NCBI GenBank assembly: GCA_900315165.1
Contig: OMXZ01000003.1
Location: forward strand, 1 to 64,000
Direction of reading: 5' to 3'
Length of the DNA stretch: 64,000 nt
DNA from: an uncultured Actinomycetes bacterium
GTDB taxonomy: Bacteria; Actinomycetota; Coriobacteriia; Coriobacteriales; Atopobiaceae
In this document: one piece after another, positions 41,484 through 50,397 of the stretch
How positions within the stretch are numbered: position 1 is the first letter of the stretch
How the letters are laid out: every line of letters begins with the position of its first letter
Position numbers and translations under genes: made by a program
The notes under the pieces: model-generated
Seen by the model: only the letters and a program-made list of their open reading frames with translations
Told to the model about the DNA's origin: nothing
The model's database searches: none

Positions 41484-42794
41484 ATGGAAGAACTCGTCAT
41501 GCACGAAGCACGCATCAACGAGCAGCTCGCCCGCTATGGTGTCAAGTTCGGCATCTACAAGAACGGCACCTTCAACGAGCGGCTCTTCCCCTTCGACGCG
41601 ATTCCGCGCGTCATCACGGCCGAGGAGTGGGAGCCGCTCGAGCGCGGCCTCATCCAGCGCGTCGACGCGCTCAACGCCTACCTCGCGGACATCTACGGCG
41701 ACCGTCGGATCGTGCGCGACGGCATCATCCCAGAGGACTTCGCCTTTTCCACCCCCGGCTACCTTGCCCCCTGCGTGGGCATCACGCCGCCCAAGGGCAT
41801 CTACAGCCATATTTCGGGCATCGACCTCGTGCAGTCCAAGGACGGCGACTGGTTCATCCTTGAGGACAACCTGCGCGTACCGAGCGGTGCCTCCTACCCG
41901 CTGATCAGCCGCGGGATCTGCCGCATGTGCAGCCCCGAGACCTTCCGCCGCCACCAGGTGGTGGACAACCGCGGCTACGGTGCGATGCTGCGCGAGGTGA
42001 TGGACAACGTCAATTGCGGCGGCATCAACGTGATCTTTACCCCGGGCCGCTACAACGCCGCCTATTTCGAGCATTCCTACCTGGCCGAGCAGACCGGGTC
42101 GGTCCTGGCCGAGTCGGGCGACCTCTATGTGGAGAACGATCAGGTCTACTACCGCGGTATCGCCGGCGACCAGCGCGTGGGCGCCCTCTACCGCCGCATC
42201 AACGACGACTACCTCGACCCCAACACCTTTCTACCCGAGAGCGTGATCGGCGTCCCCAACCTCATGAGCGCCTACCGCGCGGGCAATGTGGCGATCATCA
42301 ACGCCCCGGGCAACGGCGCTGCGGACGACAAGGGCATCTACTACTTCGTCCCCAAGATGATCCGCTACTACCTCGACGAGGAGCCCATCCTCCACAACGC
42401 CCCCACCTACCTGCCCTTCTACGAGGACGACATGCGCTATGTCATGGACCACTTCGACGACCTCGTGATTAAGGACACCTCGGAGGCGGGCGGCTACGGT
42501 GTGGTCTTCACCTCGACGCTCGACTCGACGAGGCGCGAGGAGCTCCGCCAGAAGGTCATCGCCACACCCCGCCGTTGGATCGCGCAGGAAATCGTGGACT
42601 TCATCGAGCTGCCGGTCCATCTGGCCGAGGGGGACGTCCCGCGCAAGGCCGACCTGCGCGCCTTCGTGCTCACGGGCAAGAAGACCATGGTCTGGCCCAG
42701 CGGCCTCACCCGCTTCTCCCGCGAGGCGGGCAATGCCATCGTCAATTCGAGCCAGGGAGGGGGGTTCAAGGACACATGGGTGCTAGCTCGCTGA
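41484..42794 (+). CDS. Circularly permuted ATP-grasp protein
   Basis: A 436-residue protein of the CP-ATP-grasp (DUF404/407) family. Characteristic parts are FNERLFPFDAIPRVI, the ISGIDLVQSKDGDWFILEDN strand and later the nucleotide-binding GGYGVVFTS segment. ATP-grasp enzymes of this type are thought to ligate amino acids or peptides to an unknown acceptor. GAAAGGAGGG precedes the ATG. It is first in a five-gene overlapping operon with an alpha-E protein, a transglutaminase and two AstE-like proteins. Confidence 0.9.
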   Translation: MEELVMHEARINEQLARYGVKFGIYKNGTFNERLFPFDAIPRVITAEEWEPLERGLIQRVDALNAYLADIYGDRRIVRDGIIPEDFAFSTPGYLAPCVGITPPKGIYSHISGIDLVQSKDGDWFILEDNLRVPSGASYPLISRGICRMCSPETFRRHQVVDNRGYGAMLREVMDNVNCGGINVIFTPGRYNAAYFEHSYLAEQTGSVLAESGDLYVENDQVYYRGIAGDQRVGALYRRINDDYLDPNTFLPESVIGVPNLMSAYRAGNVAIINAPGNGAADDKGIYYFVPKMIRYYLDEEPILHNAPTYLPFYEDDMRYVMDHFDDLVIKDTSEAGGYGVVFTSTLDSTRREELRQKVIATPRRWIAQEIVDFIELPVHLAEGDVPRKADLRAFVLTGKKTMVWPSGLTRFSREAGNAIVNSSQGGGFKDTWVLAR

Positions 42795-43456
42795 CAAAGC
42801 TCGGCCGCCTCTTCTGGCTGGGACGCTACGTGACGCGTGTCTCCATCGAGACCGAGGTGATCGAGAAGATATTCGACGAGTCCATCGACGGCCCAGCCTT
42901 CGACTTTGCCGCCTTCTGCGACAAGCTCGAGATCCCGTCCGACGGCTACGAGGACTCCGACGACTTCATCAGGAAGTTCATGTTCGACAAGGACGACCCT
43001 TTCTCCGTGATCACCAACCTCTCGAACGCCTACGACAACGCCATCGTCCTGCGTGAGACCATCTCCTCGGATGCGCTGTCCTACATCCAGGTGGCCATGA
43101 ACCTCATGGAATCGGCAGCCAAGGGCGTGGCCCCCATGCTCGAGATGCAGGGTGTCCGCGACATGCTCTACGCCTTCCGCGGCTGTGTGGACGACACGCT
43201 CTACGACAACGAGAACCGCTACACGCTCAAGGTGGGCAGCTCCGTGGAGCGTATCGACATGTACATCCGCCTCGGCCTCAATACCGACAAGATGGCCCAC
43301 GAGCTCGACATCCTCCGCTACCGTCTGCGCCGGGTCCCGCTCACCCGCGACGGCAAGCGCCTCGTGCTGCTTGAGGACCTCGCCCCCAACCCCTCGCCCG
43401 TTGAGAACCGCGCGCTGCTGCTAGACTGCATAGAGGGGCTTTTTCCCGACGTATAG
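42776..43456 (+). CDS. Alpha-E domain protein
   Basis: A 226-residue, mostly helical protein of the alpha-E (DUF403) family. It opens with LTKLGRLFWLGRYVTRVSIE and shows the family's conserved LRETISSDALSYI region. It is the standard partner of circularly permuted ATP-grasp proteins; its biochemical role is unknown. It starts inside the ATP-grasp gene (19-bp overlap), so the two are translationally coupled. Confidence 0.88.
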   Translation: MGASSLTKLGRLFWLGRYVTRVSIETEVIEKIFDESIDGPAFDFAAFCDKLEIPSDGYEDSDDFIRKFMFDKDDPFSVITNLSNAYDNAIVLRETISSDALSYIQVAMNLMESAAKGVAPMLEMQGVRDMLYAFRGCVDDTLYDNENRYTLKVGSSVERIDMYIRLGLNTDKMAHELDILRYRLRRVPLTRDGKRLVLLEDLAPNPSPVENRALLLDCIEGLFPDV

Positions 43457-43471
43457 CAGAGGTGAGACGCG

Positions 43472-44254
43472 ATGGGGCGACTTGAGTTCGATTTCATGAC
43501 GCGCATCGACTTCTCGGAGCCGGTACGCGAGCATTACTTCGTTCTGCGGTGTCTGCCGCGCGAGGACCGCGGGATCGTGACCGAGTCGTCCGAGGTGGCC
43601 GTGGGCCCACGGGCGTCGCTCTCGACCCAGCACGACTCCTTCGGCAACGTCCTGACCGTTGGCGCCATCCGCGGCGACCACGACCGCATCGAGTACCGCA
43701 GCCATGGCGTCGTCCGCATCGGCCCCGTCCGGGATGAGGCGTGCGCTGAGCCACATCCGCTCTTCCGCTATCCCTCCCCGCTGACCAAGCCGGACGGTGC
43801 GCTCGAGGCGTTCGCGACCGACTTCGCCGGGCCGCATGCCACCATGGGCGCCCGGACCTGCGCCGACCTCTCCCATGCGGTGCACGAGACGATGACCTAT
43901 GCCCCCTGCACGACGAGCGTGCGCACCACGGCAGCAGAGGCTTTCGCAAAGCGGCAGGGCGTCTGCCAGGACTTCGCCCACATCCTCGCGACGCTGTTGC
44001 GCCTGCTCGGCGTGCCCGCCCGCTATGTGAGCGGCCTGGCCGAGGGCGAGGGCCAGACCCACGCCTGGGTCGGCGCCTATGCGGACGGCCGCTGGCTCGG
44101 GCTGGATCCCACGCGCGACCGCACCACGGACGACGGCTACCTGCCGCTCGCCTATGGCCGCGACTGGTCCGACTGCCCGATCGAGAACGGGTCCTTCCGT
44201 GGGTATGCCAGCCAGACGCAGACGGTCCACTTCACGCTCAGGAGGACGGCATGA
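43472..44254 (+). CDS. Transglutaminase-like cysteine protease family protein
   Basis: A 260-residue protein with the transglutaminase-like triad. The Cys is in KRQGVCQDFAHIL, the His in GEGQTHAWVGAY and the Asp in LGLDPTRD. The N-terminal part (LEFDFMTRIDFSEPV, then HYFVLRCLP) is the beta domain common to the operon-associated type. In this conserved cassette it may cleave or transfer the amide bond formed by the ATP-grasp partner. It overlaps the next gene by four bases. Confidence 0.9.
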   Translation: MGRLEFDFMTRIDFSEPVREHYFVLRCLPREDRGIVTESSEVAVGPRASLSTQHDSFGNVLTVGAIRGDHDRIEYRSHGVVRIGPVRDEACAEPHPLFRYPSPLTKPDGALEAFATDFAGPHATMGARTCADLSHAVHETMTYAPCTTSVRTTAAEAFAKRQGVCQDFAHILATLLRLLGVPARYVSGLAEGEGQTHAWVGAYADGRWLGLDPTRDRTTDDGYLPLAYGRDWSDCPIENGSFRGYASQTQTVHFTLRRTA

Positions 44255-45237
44255 CGGATTCTGCGGCGGGCCTGCAGGTCCGCAAGGACACGGTATCGAG
44301 CTTCGAGATGGGCGTGGGCGAGCGGCTCGTTGTCACGCGCACCCGCTTCGTCCCTGCCGGAACGAGTGGGGACCCCGCCGCAGACGGTACGCAGCGCCTC
44401 TGCCTCGTCACCGGCATCCATGGCGACGAGCTCGAGGGCCAGTACCTCTGCTACGAGGTCGCCCGCCGCATCCGCGAGCATCCCGAGCACCTCACGGGCG
44501 TCGTCGATATCTACCCGGCAGCAAACCCCCTGGGCGTCGGCGCGATCTCCCGCGGCATCCCCCAGTTCGACCTGGACATGAACCGCATCTTCCCCGGCAA
44601 CAACGCCGCCTCCCCCTACGAGGCCATAGCCGCTGACATCGTGGCCAGCCTGCGCGGGGCCACCCTGGTGGTGGACGCCCACGCCAGCAACATCTACCTG
44701 CGCGAGATTCCGCAAATCCGCGTGAACGAGACGGTGCGCGACCGCCTGCTCCCCTGGGCCGTCGCCGCCAACGCCGACTTCGTGTGGGTGCACGCAGACG
44801 CCACCGTCCTGCGCGGCACCCTGGCCTACAGCCTCAACGCACTCGACACCCCCACGCTCGTCCTGGAGATGGGCGTGGGCATGCGTATCACGCAGGCCTA
44901 TGGCGAGCAGCTGGCGGACGGCTTCTTCAACCTGATGCGGCGGGCGGGAGCCTGGGACGGCCCCGTCGCCCCGGTGCGGACGCCCATCGTGAGCGCCGAC
45001 CGGCAGGTGAGCTTCCTCAACGCCGGCACGGCCGGCCTCTTCGTGCCCGTCGCGGCGCACGACCACCGCGTGCGGAAAGACCAGCTCGTCGGCCGCATCC
45101 TCGACCCCGCAAGCGGCACCGTCCTGGAGGAGCTGAAGAGCCCCGTGGACGGCCTGCTCTTCACCCTGCGCGAGTACCCCATCGTCTATCCCGGGTCGCT
45201 CATCGCGCGCGTCCTCGACCTGGCAGAGGAGGCGTAA
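44251..45237 (+). CDS. AstE/aspartoacylase-like M14 zinc hydrolase
   Basis: A 328-residue protein of the succinylglutamate desuccinylase/aspartoacylase type. Zinc ligands are the His and Glu of GIHGDELEG and the later His of VVDAHAS. The substrate loop is DLDMNRIFPG and the catalytic Glu is probably in LVLEMGVG. A C-terminal barrel-like domain follows (VSFLNAGTAGLFVPVA). These enzymes hydrolyse N-acyl amino acids. In this operon it may remove amino acids added by the ATP-grasp protein. ATGA overlap with the transglutaminase gene. Confidence 0.88.
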   Translation: MTDSAAGLQVRKDTVSSFEMGVGERLVVTRTRFVPAGTSGDPAADGTQRLCLVTGIHGDELEGQYLCYEVARRIREHPEHLTGVVDIYPAANPLGVGAISRGIPQFDLDMNRIFPGNNAASPYEAIAADIVASLRGATLVVDAHASNIYLREIPQIRVNETVRDRLLPWAVAANADFVWVHADATVLRGTLAYSLNALDTPTLVLEMGVGMRITQAYGEQLADGFFNLMRRAGAWDGPVAPVRTPIVSADRQVSFLNAGTAGLFVPVAAHDHRVRKDQLVGRILDPASGTVLEELKSPVDGLLFTLREYPIVYPGSLIARVLDLAEEA

Positions 45238-45240
45238 GCC

Positions 45241-46269
45241 ATGCTCGAGAAGACCCTCTTCCGCATCGACCTGCCCTATCGCGACCCTATGGAGGTGCGC
45301 GCCTTTCTTTTCGGCGCGACAGCCGACGGCCGCCGCCTGGGCGAGCCGGATGTTGATCCCGCGGACTTCGAGCAGTCCATCGCCTTCATCGGTGCCATGC
45401 GCGGCGATGAGGTCCAGCAGACCTACATCTGCTCCCGTCTGGTCCACAAGATGCGCAAGATCGAGGCCGACGGCGAGATGGAGCCGGGCCGCCTCGTGAT
45501 GATCGTCCCCTGCGTCAACCCTGCCTCCATGGACATGGGCCGACGCTTCTGGGTGGGCGATGGCACCGACATCAACCGCATGATGCCCGGCTACGACCAG
45601 GGCGAGACGACCCAGCGCATCGCCGCGGGCCTCTTCCGGGGCGTCCAGGGTTTCAGGATGGGCGTGCACTTCTCGAGCTTCTACCTGCGGGGCGACTTCC
45701 TCGACCATGTGCGCGTGATGACGGGGCCGGGCGAGGGGACCGACGAGGGCGAGCTCTTCGGCCTGCCCTATGTGCTGCACCATGTGCCGGGCTCCTTCGA
45801 CACCACCACGCTGCACTACAACTGGCGCCTCTGGGACACCGAGGCCTATACCCTCTACACCCATGTGACGGACCACATCGACGACGAGGCAGCCGCGGTC
45901 ATGGTGCGCGCCTGCCTGCGCTTCATGGACGCACGCGGCATCATCCACCGGCCCTGCCATGGCGGCATGCGGGCGACCACCTTCGACGAGAGCTGCCTTG
46001 TGCGTGTGCAGGTCGGCCGCGGCGGCATCTTCCGCCCCCTCGTCAAGTTGGGGGACCTGGTCTCGGCCGGTCAGGAGATGGCACAGGTCAGCGACCCGCT
46101 CACGGGAGAGGTCGTCGAGACGGTCGCGGCGCCCTCGGGCGGCGTGGTGTTCTTTGCCTGCCGCCAGCCGCTCGTGATCGCGAGCACTCTCGCCTTCCAA
46201 ATCGTCCCGCGCGATGTGGACGCAACGCCCGACAGCCGTCGCGGCAACTTCCTCGATCCCGAGGCTTGA
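45241..46269 (+). CDS. AstE-like M14 paralogue lacking a zinc histidine
   Basis: A 342-residue paralogue of the preceding gene, starting three bases after it. It keeps the order FIGAMRGDEVQQ, IVPCVNP, DINRMMPG, GVHFSSFYLRG and a C-terminal barrel domain. The zinc motif HGDE is RGDE here, so the first zinc His is replaced by Arg. The later His (GVHFS) remains. It may therefore be a non-catalytic partner of its neighbour, or use a different metal site. Tandem pairs of this kind suggest a heteromeric enzyme. Confidence 0.82.
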   Translation: MLEKTLFRIDLPYRDPMEVRAFLFGATADGRRLGEPDVDPADFEQSIAFIGAMRGDEVQQTYICSRLVHKMRKIEADGEMEPGRLVMIVPCVNPASMDMGRRFWVGDGTDINRMMPGYDQGETTQRIAAGLFRGVQGFRMGVHFSSFYLRGDFLDHVRVMTGPGEGTDEGELFGLPYVLHHVPGSFDTTTLHYNWRLWDTEAYTLYTHVTDHIDDEAAAVMVRACLRFMDARGIIHRPCHGGMRATTFDESCLVRVQVGRGGIFRPLVKLGDLVSAGQEMAQVSDPLTGEVVETVAAPSGGVVFFACRQPLVIASTLAFQIVPRDVDATPDSRRGNFLDPEA

Positions 46270-46299
46270 TGCTATAGGGCTCTTTCGCCGCTGGTAGTA

Positions 46300-46314
46300 G
46301 CCTGTGTCACAGGC
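46300..46314. promoter_or_regulatory. 15-bp perfect palindrome, candidate operator
   Basis: GCCTGTGTCACAGGC reads the same on both strands around a central T. It lies seven bases before a TAGAAT -10-like hexamer (46322-46327) and about 40 bp before the small two-gene module. It could be the site by which that module represses itself. Confidence 0.45.
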
Positions 46315-46352
46315 CAGATGCTAGAATTCAATGAAGAAAGGCGGTGACCGGC

Positions 46353-46613
46353 ATGCTGTATGACTATGTTGAGCTCGAGGACGGAACCCAGATTGCCTAC
46401 TCGGACGTCAACGAGGACGAGACGGTCCGCGTGGAGATAGAACGCCCGCGTGATTGGGGCTTCGATTCGGCTACTTGCCTGCTCCCCGCCTATGAATGGT
46501 CGGGGATTGACGGTTTCACCAACGGCGAAATTCTGTCGCTCACGGGCTTCCTGCAGCGCAATGCACCGCTCATCTTCAGATTCGCCCATGAGGGAAACCT
46601 CCGCTATGCCTAA
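46353..46613 (+). CDS. Small partner protein of DUF4160 gene
   Basis: An 86-residue acidic protein (MLYDYVELEDGTQIAYSDVN, later PRDWGFDSATCLLPAYEW). DUF4160 genes usually sit next to a small DUF2442 protein; this one occupies that position but the match is not clear to me. I chose the ATG at 46353 after AAAGGCGGTGA; a GTG at 46344 is possible. It overlaps the DUF4160 gene by eight bases, as in a toxin-antitoxin-like pair. Confidence 0.65.
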   Translation: MLYDYVELEDGTQIAYSDVNEDETVRVEIERPRDWGFDSATCLLPAYEWSGIDGFTNGEILSLTGFLQRNAPLIFRFAHEGNLRYA

Positions 46614-46878
46614 GCTCTACCTCTTCGGCAGCTATATCATCTTTTTCTGGGTCGGTGAGAACGGCGAACCTGTCCATGTCCACGTCTCGGTGAAGCGGCC
46701 GTCGAAGGATTCGACGAAAATCTGGCTTACGCGTGCCGGAGGATGCCTCATTGCAAACAACCGCAGCGACATCCCCGAACGCGACCTGCAGGATCTGCGT
46801 GAATTCATCACCTACAACCACGCAGATATCTGCAAACGATGGGTCGACACCTTCGGAGAGATCGGTTTTATTAGGTAA
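46606..46878 (+). CDS. DUF4160 domain protein
   Basis: A 90-residue protein with the DUF4160 pattern: LYLFGSYIIFFWVGENGEPV, HVHVSVKRPSKD and the C-terminal LQDLREFITYNHADICKRWV helix. Family members form two-gene modules with small DNA-binding or DUF2442 proteins and are suspected toxin-antitoxin components. It overlaps the upstream gene and is convergent with the phosphofructokinase gene, 12 bp away. Confidence 0.78.
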   Translation: MPKLYLFGSYIIFFWVGENGEPVHVHVSVKRPSKDSTKIWLTRAGGCLIANNRSDIPERDLQDLREFITYNHADICKRWVDTFGEIGFIR

Positions 46879-46890
46879 TTGATGATACGC

Positions 46891-48117
46891 CTATAGCGCG
46901 GGTATGTGGTGCGGGAGGCCGTCGACGCAGTAGGGCGCGACCTCGCCGGCCACGAGCGGCCGCACGTATTCGACGAATTCGGAGGTGACGTCCAACCCGT
47001 CGGGCGTGATCCAGGCGCGCGGGATGTGGCGCTCCTTATTGGCCACATCCGCGACGTCTACCAGGCCATACTCCACGGTATAGGGACGGTCGCCCGTGCG
47101 GCGGATCACCGGCATTTTGCCCGTAAGGCCATCCGCCACGGCGCGCACCGCGGTCCCGCCGAGAGCCGAGGCCTCCGCGAGGTCGGTCGCGCTGGCGAGG
47201 TGACTCGCGCACCGCTGGAGGGTCGAGAGCTCGACCGCGCGGGTCTTGAGACCCAGGCGGCCGCCGATGAGTCCAGCCAGATAGCGGCCCGTGCCGGACA
47301 GCGCCGCCGCATGGCCGAAGGCGTCCACCTTGATGGCGCCGGTCGGGGGCTCGCACATGAGCGAGCCGTCGGGCCGGCGGGCGCCCTCGCTCACCGCAAG
47401 GACGACGGTCCGCGTCTCCCCCATCCTATCTGCGACGGCGTCGACCAGCGCGGCCTCGTCCACCGGGGCCTCGGGCGTCAGGATGAAGTGCGGCGCGCCG
47501 AGTCCGTCTTGCCTGGCCAGGACGGACGATGCGGCAAGCCAGCCGGCATCGCGGCCCATAATCTCGACCACGAGCACGTTGTCGAGGTCGTAAACGCTCG
47601 CGTCGCGGGCAAGCTCGGCGACCGATGTGGCGATGAACTTGGCCGCCGACCCGAAGCCCGGCGTGTGGTCGATGCCCTCGAGGTCATTGTCGATCGTCTT
47701 GGGCACGCCGATGAAACGCACGGAGCTCCCGGTTGCCTCGCCATAGGCGGCCAGCTTGGAAATGGTGTCCATGGAGTCGTTGCCGCCGATGTAGAGGACG
47801 GCGTCGATGCCGTTGATGTCGAAGTAGGAGAAGAGGTCCCGATACGGCGCGGGGTCGGCCATCATGTCGGGCAGCTTGAAGCGGCAGGAGCCTAGGTAGC
47901 TCGCGGGGGTCTGGCGCAGCAACTGGAGGTGGGCGGCGGTAGGCAGCGTGAGGTCGAGGTCCACCACGTCCTCCTCGAGGAGACCCTCCACGCCGTGGCG
48001 CATGCCGAGCGTCTTGATGCCCAGGGCGCGCGCCGTCTCGACCACGCCGGCGAGGCTCGCGTTGATGGCGGCGGTAGGACCGCCCGACTGACCGACAAGC
48101 AGGCGACGAATGCCCAT
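46891..48117 (-). CDS. 6-phosphofructokinase, PPi-dependent type
   Basis: A 408-residue phosphofructokinase. Specificity motifs point to pyrophosphate as phosphate donor. The loop GGNDSMDT has Asn-Asp in place of the Asp-Gly of ATP enzymes, and PKTIDND has Lys instead of the Gly of the ATP-type PGTIDND. MGRDAGW is also of the PPi type. The phosphate loop is GQSGGPTAAIN. GGGAAGGGG precedes the ATG. It would catalyse the reversible glycolytic step from fructose-6P, fed by products of the GH1 enzymes. Confidence 0.9.
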   Translation of the reverse strand: MGIRRLLVGQSGGPTAAINASLAGVVETARALGIKTLGMRHGVEGLLEEDVVDLDLTLPTAAHLQLLRQTPASYLGSCRFKLPDMMADPAPYRDLFSYFDINGIDAVLYIGGNDSMDTISKLAAYGEATGSSVRFIGVPKTIDNDLEGIDHTPGFGSAAKFIATSVAELARDASVYDLDNVLVVEIMGRDAGWLAASSVLARQDGLGAPHFILTPEAPVDEAALVDAVADRMGETRTVVLAVSEGARRPDGSLMCEPPTGAIKVDAFGHAAALSGTGRYLAGLIGGRLGLKTRAVELSTLQRCASHLASATDLAEASALGGTAVRAVADGLTGKMPVIRRTGDRPYTVEYGLVDVADVANKERHIPRAWITPDGLDVTSEFVEYVRPLVAGEVAPYCVDGLPHHIPAL

Positions 48118-48247
48118 GGGACCCCTTCCCGAAATTTTTTTCTGCTGTCAAAACGATACCGCAAGTCGCATGGCGTCGCCGTGTCCGACTTGGCAGCGCA
48201 TATTGAACGGCTCATCCGATGGCGGTATCGTCAACGGAAAGCGGCGG

Positions 48248-49021
48248 ATGGGAACGGACATGATCACCAAATACCTTGATATCAACCAGGACGGCTACAG
48301 TGTGCGCTGCAAGCTCATGTGCGGCAGCGACGCCCGCACGCACGACCGCGTGGTCGTCTGCACACACGGCTACGGCGGCAACAAGGACATCGCCTGGATC
48401 GAGAAGTTCGCCGAGAAGCAGACCGGCAAGCACAAGGGCGACGCCGTGCTCGCCTTCGACTGGCCCTGCCATGGCAAGGACGCGCGCAAGAAGCTCGAGC
48501 TTGCCGAGTGCTTCGAATACCTGCGGCTCGCGGTGGGCTACGCGCGAGACACGCTGGGCGCCGCATCCGTCTTCAACTATTCCGTGAGCTTCGGCGCCTA
48601 CCTGACGCTCGCGTATATCCATGCCTTCGGCAATCCCTTCGCCCGCATCGTCTCCCGCTCGACGGGCCTCATGATGGCCCGGCATATGAGGGAGAACGTG
48701 GCACCCGCGGACCTTCCCAAATTCGAGAAGGGCAAGGAGGTCGAAATCGGCTTCGAGCGCAGGTTCAAGATCGACCGCACGCTGGTCGACGACCTCGAGG
48801 CAAACGACATCCGCAAGTTCGAGTACTTCGACTGGGCAGACGACATCCTGCTCATCCATGGCACCAAGGACGAGTACATCCCCATCGAGGAGGCCCGTGC
48901 CTTCGCGGACGCGAACGTGATCGAGCTCATGGAGGTCGGGGGCTCCGACCACGCCTTCCGCAACCCCACCTATATGGACCTGGCCATCCATCGCACGGTC
49001 GAGTTCTTCGCCGGACAATAG
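48248..49021 (+). CDS. Alpha/beta hydrolase
   Basis: A protein of about 257 residues. The oxyanion segment is CTHGYGGNKD, the nucleophile Ser is probably in NYSVSFGAYL (a Ser-Phe-Gly variant of GxSxG), the acid is in IHGTKDEYIP and the His in GGSDHAFRNP. It resembles serine aminopeptidase/lysophospholipase-type hydrolases. Two ATGs (48248 and 48260) fit the ribosome site; I took the first. It is monocistronic. The substrate is unknown. Confidence 0.82.
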   Translation: MGTDMITKYLDINQDGYSVRCKLMCGSDARTHDRVVVCTHGYGGNKDIAWIEKFAEKQTGKHKGDAVLAFDWPCHGKDARKKLELAECFEYLRLAVGYARDTLGAASVFNYSVSFGAYLTLAYIHAFGNPFARIVSRSTGLMMARHMRENVAPADLPKFEKGKEVEIGFERRFKIDRTLVDDLEANDIRKFEYFDWADDILLIHGTKDEYIPIEEARAFADANVIELMEVGGSDHAFRNPTYMDLAIHRTVEFFAGQ

Positions 49022-49028
49022 GGCGTCG

Positions 49029-49055
49029 GACAAAAGGGGACGTTTCTCTTTTGTC
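49029..49055. repeat. REP-like palindrome
   Basis: GACAAAAG (49029-49036) and CTTTTGTC (49048-49055) pair around a core with GGGGACGTTTC. The same core is in the longer repeat at 3513-3578, whose outer sequence differs. It lies eight bases after the alpha/beta hydrolase stop. Confidence 0.65.
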
Positions 49056-49088
49056 AGAGGCCGGGGCAATGTCATGTTTCCATTTAAA

Positions 49089-49159
49089 ATTCCTAGTTGA
49101 CTGATGGGATTTTAAGGTCTATACCTTCAAACAATATTCCTAGCAATTTAGTAGGGTTA
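49089..49159 (+). promoter_or_regulatory. Promoter and two operator boxes of trans-sulfuration operon
   Basis: TTGACT (49097-49102) and TATACC (49120-49125) with 17-bp spacing form a good promoter. Two related boxes flank it: ATTCCTAGTTGACTGATGGG at 49089 and ATTCCTAGCAATTTAGTAGG at 49136. The first covers the -35, the second lies just after the expected start site, so binding should repress. The outer TTAAAATTCC/GGGATTTTAA dyad extends box 1. Confidence 0.6.
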
Positions 49160-49201
49160 TAGAAATCCGACCGGAACGGACGCGCGGGAGAGGAACAGCG
49201 C

Positions 49202-50380
49202 ATGGCACAGGAATCCACTGACACGAACCTCGGACTCGGCTTCGAGAGCCGACTCATCCACGCGGGCACGACGACCGACCCCGCGACCGGCTCGGTCAAT
49301 GTGCCCATCTATCAGACGTCGACCTACCGCCAGGACCACATCCGCGGGGACGTGACCTGGGAATATTCACGCACCGGCAACCCCACCCGCGCGGCGCTCG
49401 AGAGCCTGATCGCCGACCTAGAGGGCGGCATCGCCGGCTTCGCCTTCGCTTCCGGCATGGCGGCCATCACGGCGGTCCTCTCCCTGCTGCACGTCGGCGA
49501 CGAGGTCATCATCCCCACCAATGTCTACGGCGGCACCTATCGCGTGCTCGATAAGGTCTTCAACCATTTCGGCATCACCTACCGCGTCGTCGACACCACC
49601 GACCTCGACGCCGTCGAGGCAGCCATCGGCCCCGCGACCAAGGCGGCCCTGATCGAGAGCCCTGCTAACCCCCTCATGACCGTCACGGACCTGGCAGCCG
49701 TCTCCGAGATTGCCCACCGCCACGGTCTCCTTTCCATCGTGGACAACACCTTCATGACCCCCTACCTGCAGCGTCCCTTGGAGCTGGGTGCCGACATCGT
49801 CCTGCACTCCGCCACCAAGTACCTGGGCGGCCATTCCGACGTGGTCGCGGGCCTCGTGGTCGTGCGTTCCGATGAGCTCGCGCAGCAGCTGGCCTTCATC
49901 CAGAACTCCACGGGCGGCGTGCTCGGGCCCCTCGACTCCTTCCTGCTCGTCCGCGGCATCAAGACCCTGGGCGTCCGCATGGACCGCCACCAGGAAAACG
50001 CCCGCTATCTGGCCGAGTTCCTGCGCGCGATCCCCGCCGTCGCCCGCATCTACTGGCCCGGCTTCGAGGACTTCCCCGGCTACGAGATCAACCGCCACCA
50101 GGCCTCGGGCCCCGGCGTGATGATGAGCTTCGAGCTCGCCAGCGGCTACGACGCCCCCACCTTCTTCCGCTCCACGCGCATGGTCGCCCTGGCCGAGAGC
50201 CTGGGCGGCGTGGAGTCCCTGGTCTGTCACCCTGCGAGCATGACCCACGCCGCGATTCCCAAGGAGGAGCGCGACCGCGTGGGCATCACGGAGGGCCTCA
50301 TCCGCCTCTCGACCGGCATCGAGGACAAAGAGGACATCCTCGCCGATATCGAGCAGGCCATCGAGGCCGCACGCATCTAG
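49202..50380 (+). CDS. Trans-sulfuration PLP enzyme (cystathionine gamma-lyase/gamma-synthase type)
   Basis: A 392-residue Cys/Met-metabolism PLP enzyme. The PLP lysine is Lys206 in LHSATKYLGGHSD. Other signatures are YSRTGNPTR, AFASGMAAITAVLSL and VDNTFMTPYLQRPLELGAD. Paired with a cystathionine beta-synthase-like gene 17 bp downstream, it most resembles MccB (cystathionine gamma-lyase), making cysteine from cystathionine. MetB or MetC activity cannot be excluded by sequence. Two candidate sulfur-response boxes precede it. Confidence 0.88.
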   Translation: MAQESTDTNLGLGFESRLIHAGTTTDPATGSVNVPIYQTSTYRQDHIRGDVTWEYSRTGNPTRAALESLIADLEGGIAGFAFASGMAAITAVLSLLHVGDEVIIPTNVYGGTYRVLDKVFNHFGITYRVVDTTDLDAVEAAIGPATKAALIESPANPLMTVTDLAAVSEIAHRHGLLSIVDNTFMTPYLQRPLELGADIVLHSATKYLGGHSDVVAGLVVVRSDELAQQLAFIQNSTGGVLGPLDSFLLVRGIKTLGVRMDRHQENARYLAEFLRAIPAVARIYWPGFEDFPGYEINRHQASGPGVMMSFELASGYDAPTFFRSTRMVALAESLGGVESLVCHPASMTHAAIPKEERDRVGITEGLIRLSTGIEDKEDILADIEQAIEAARI

Positions 50381-50397
50381 ACAGGAAGAAGGACGTC

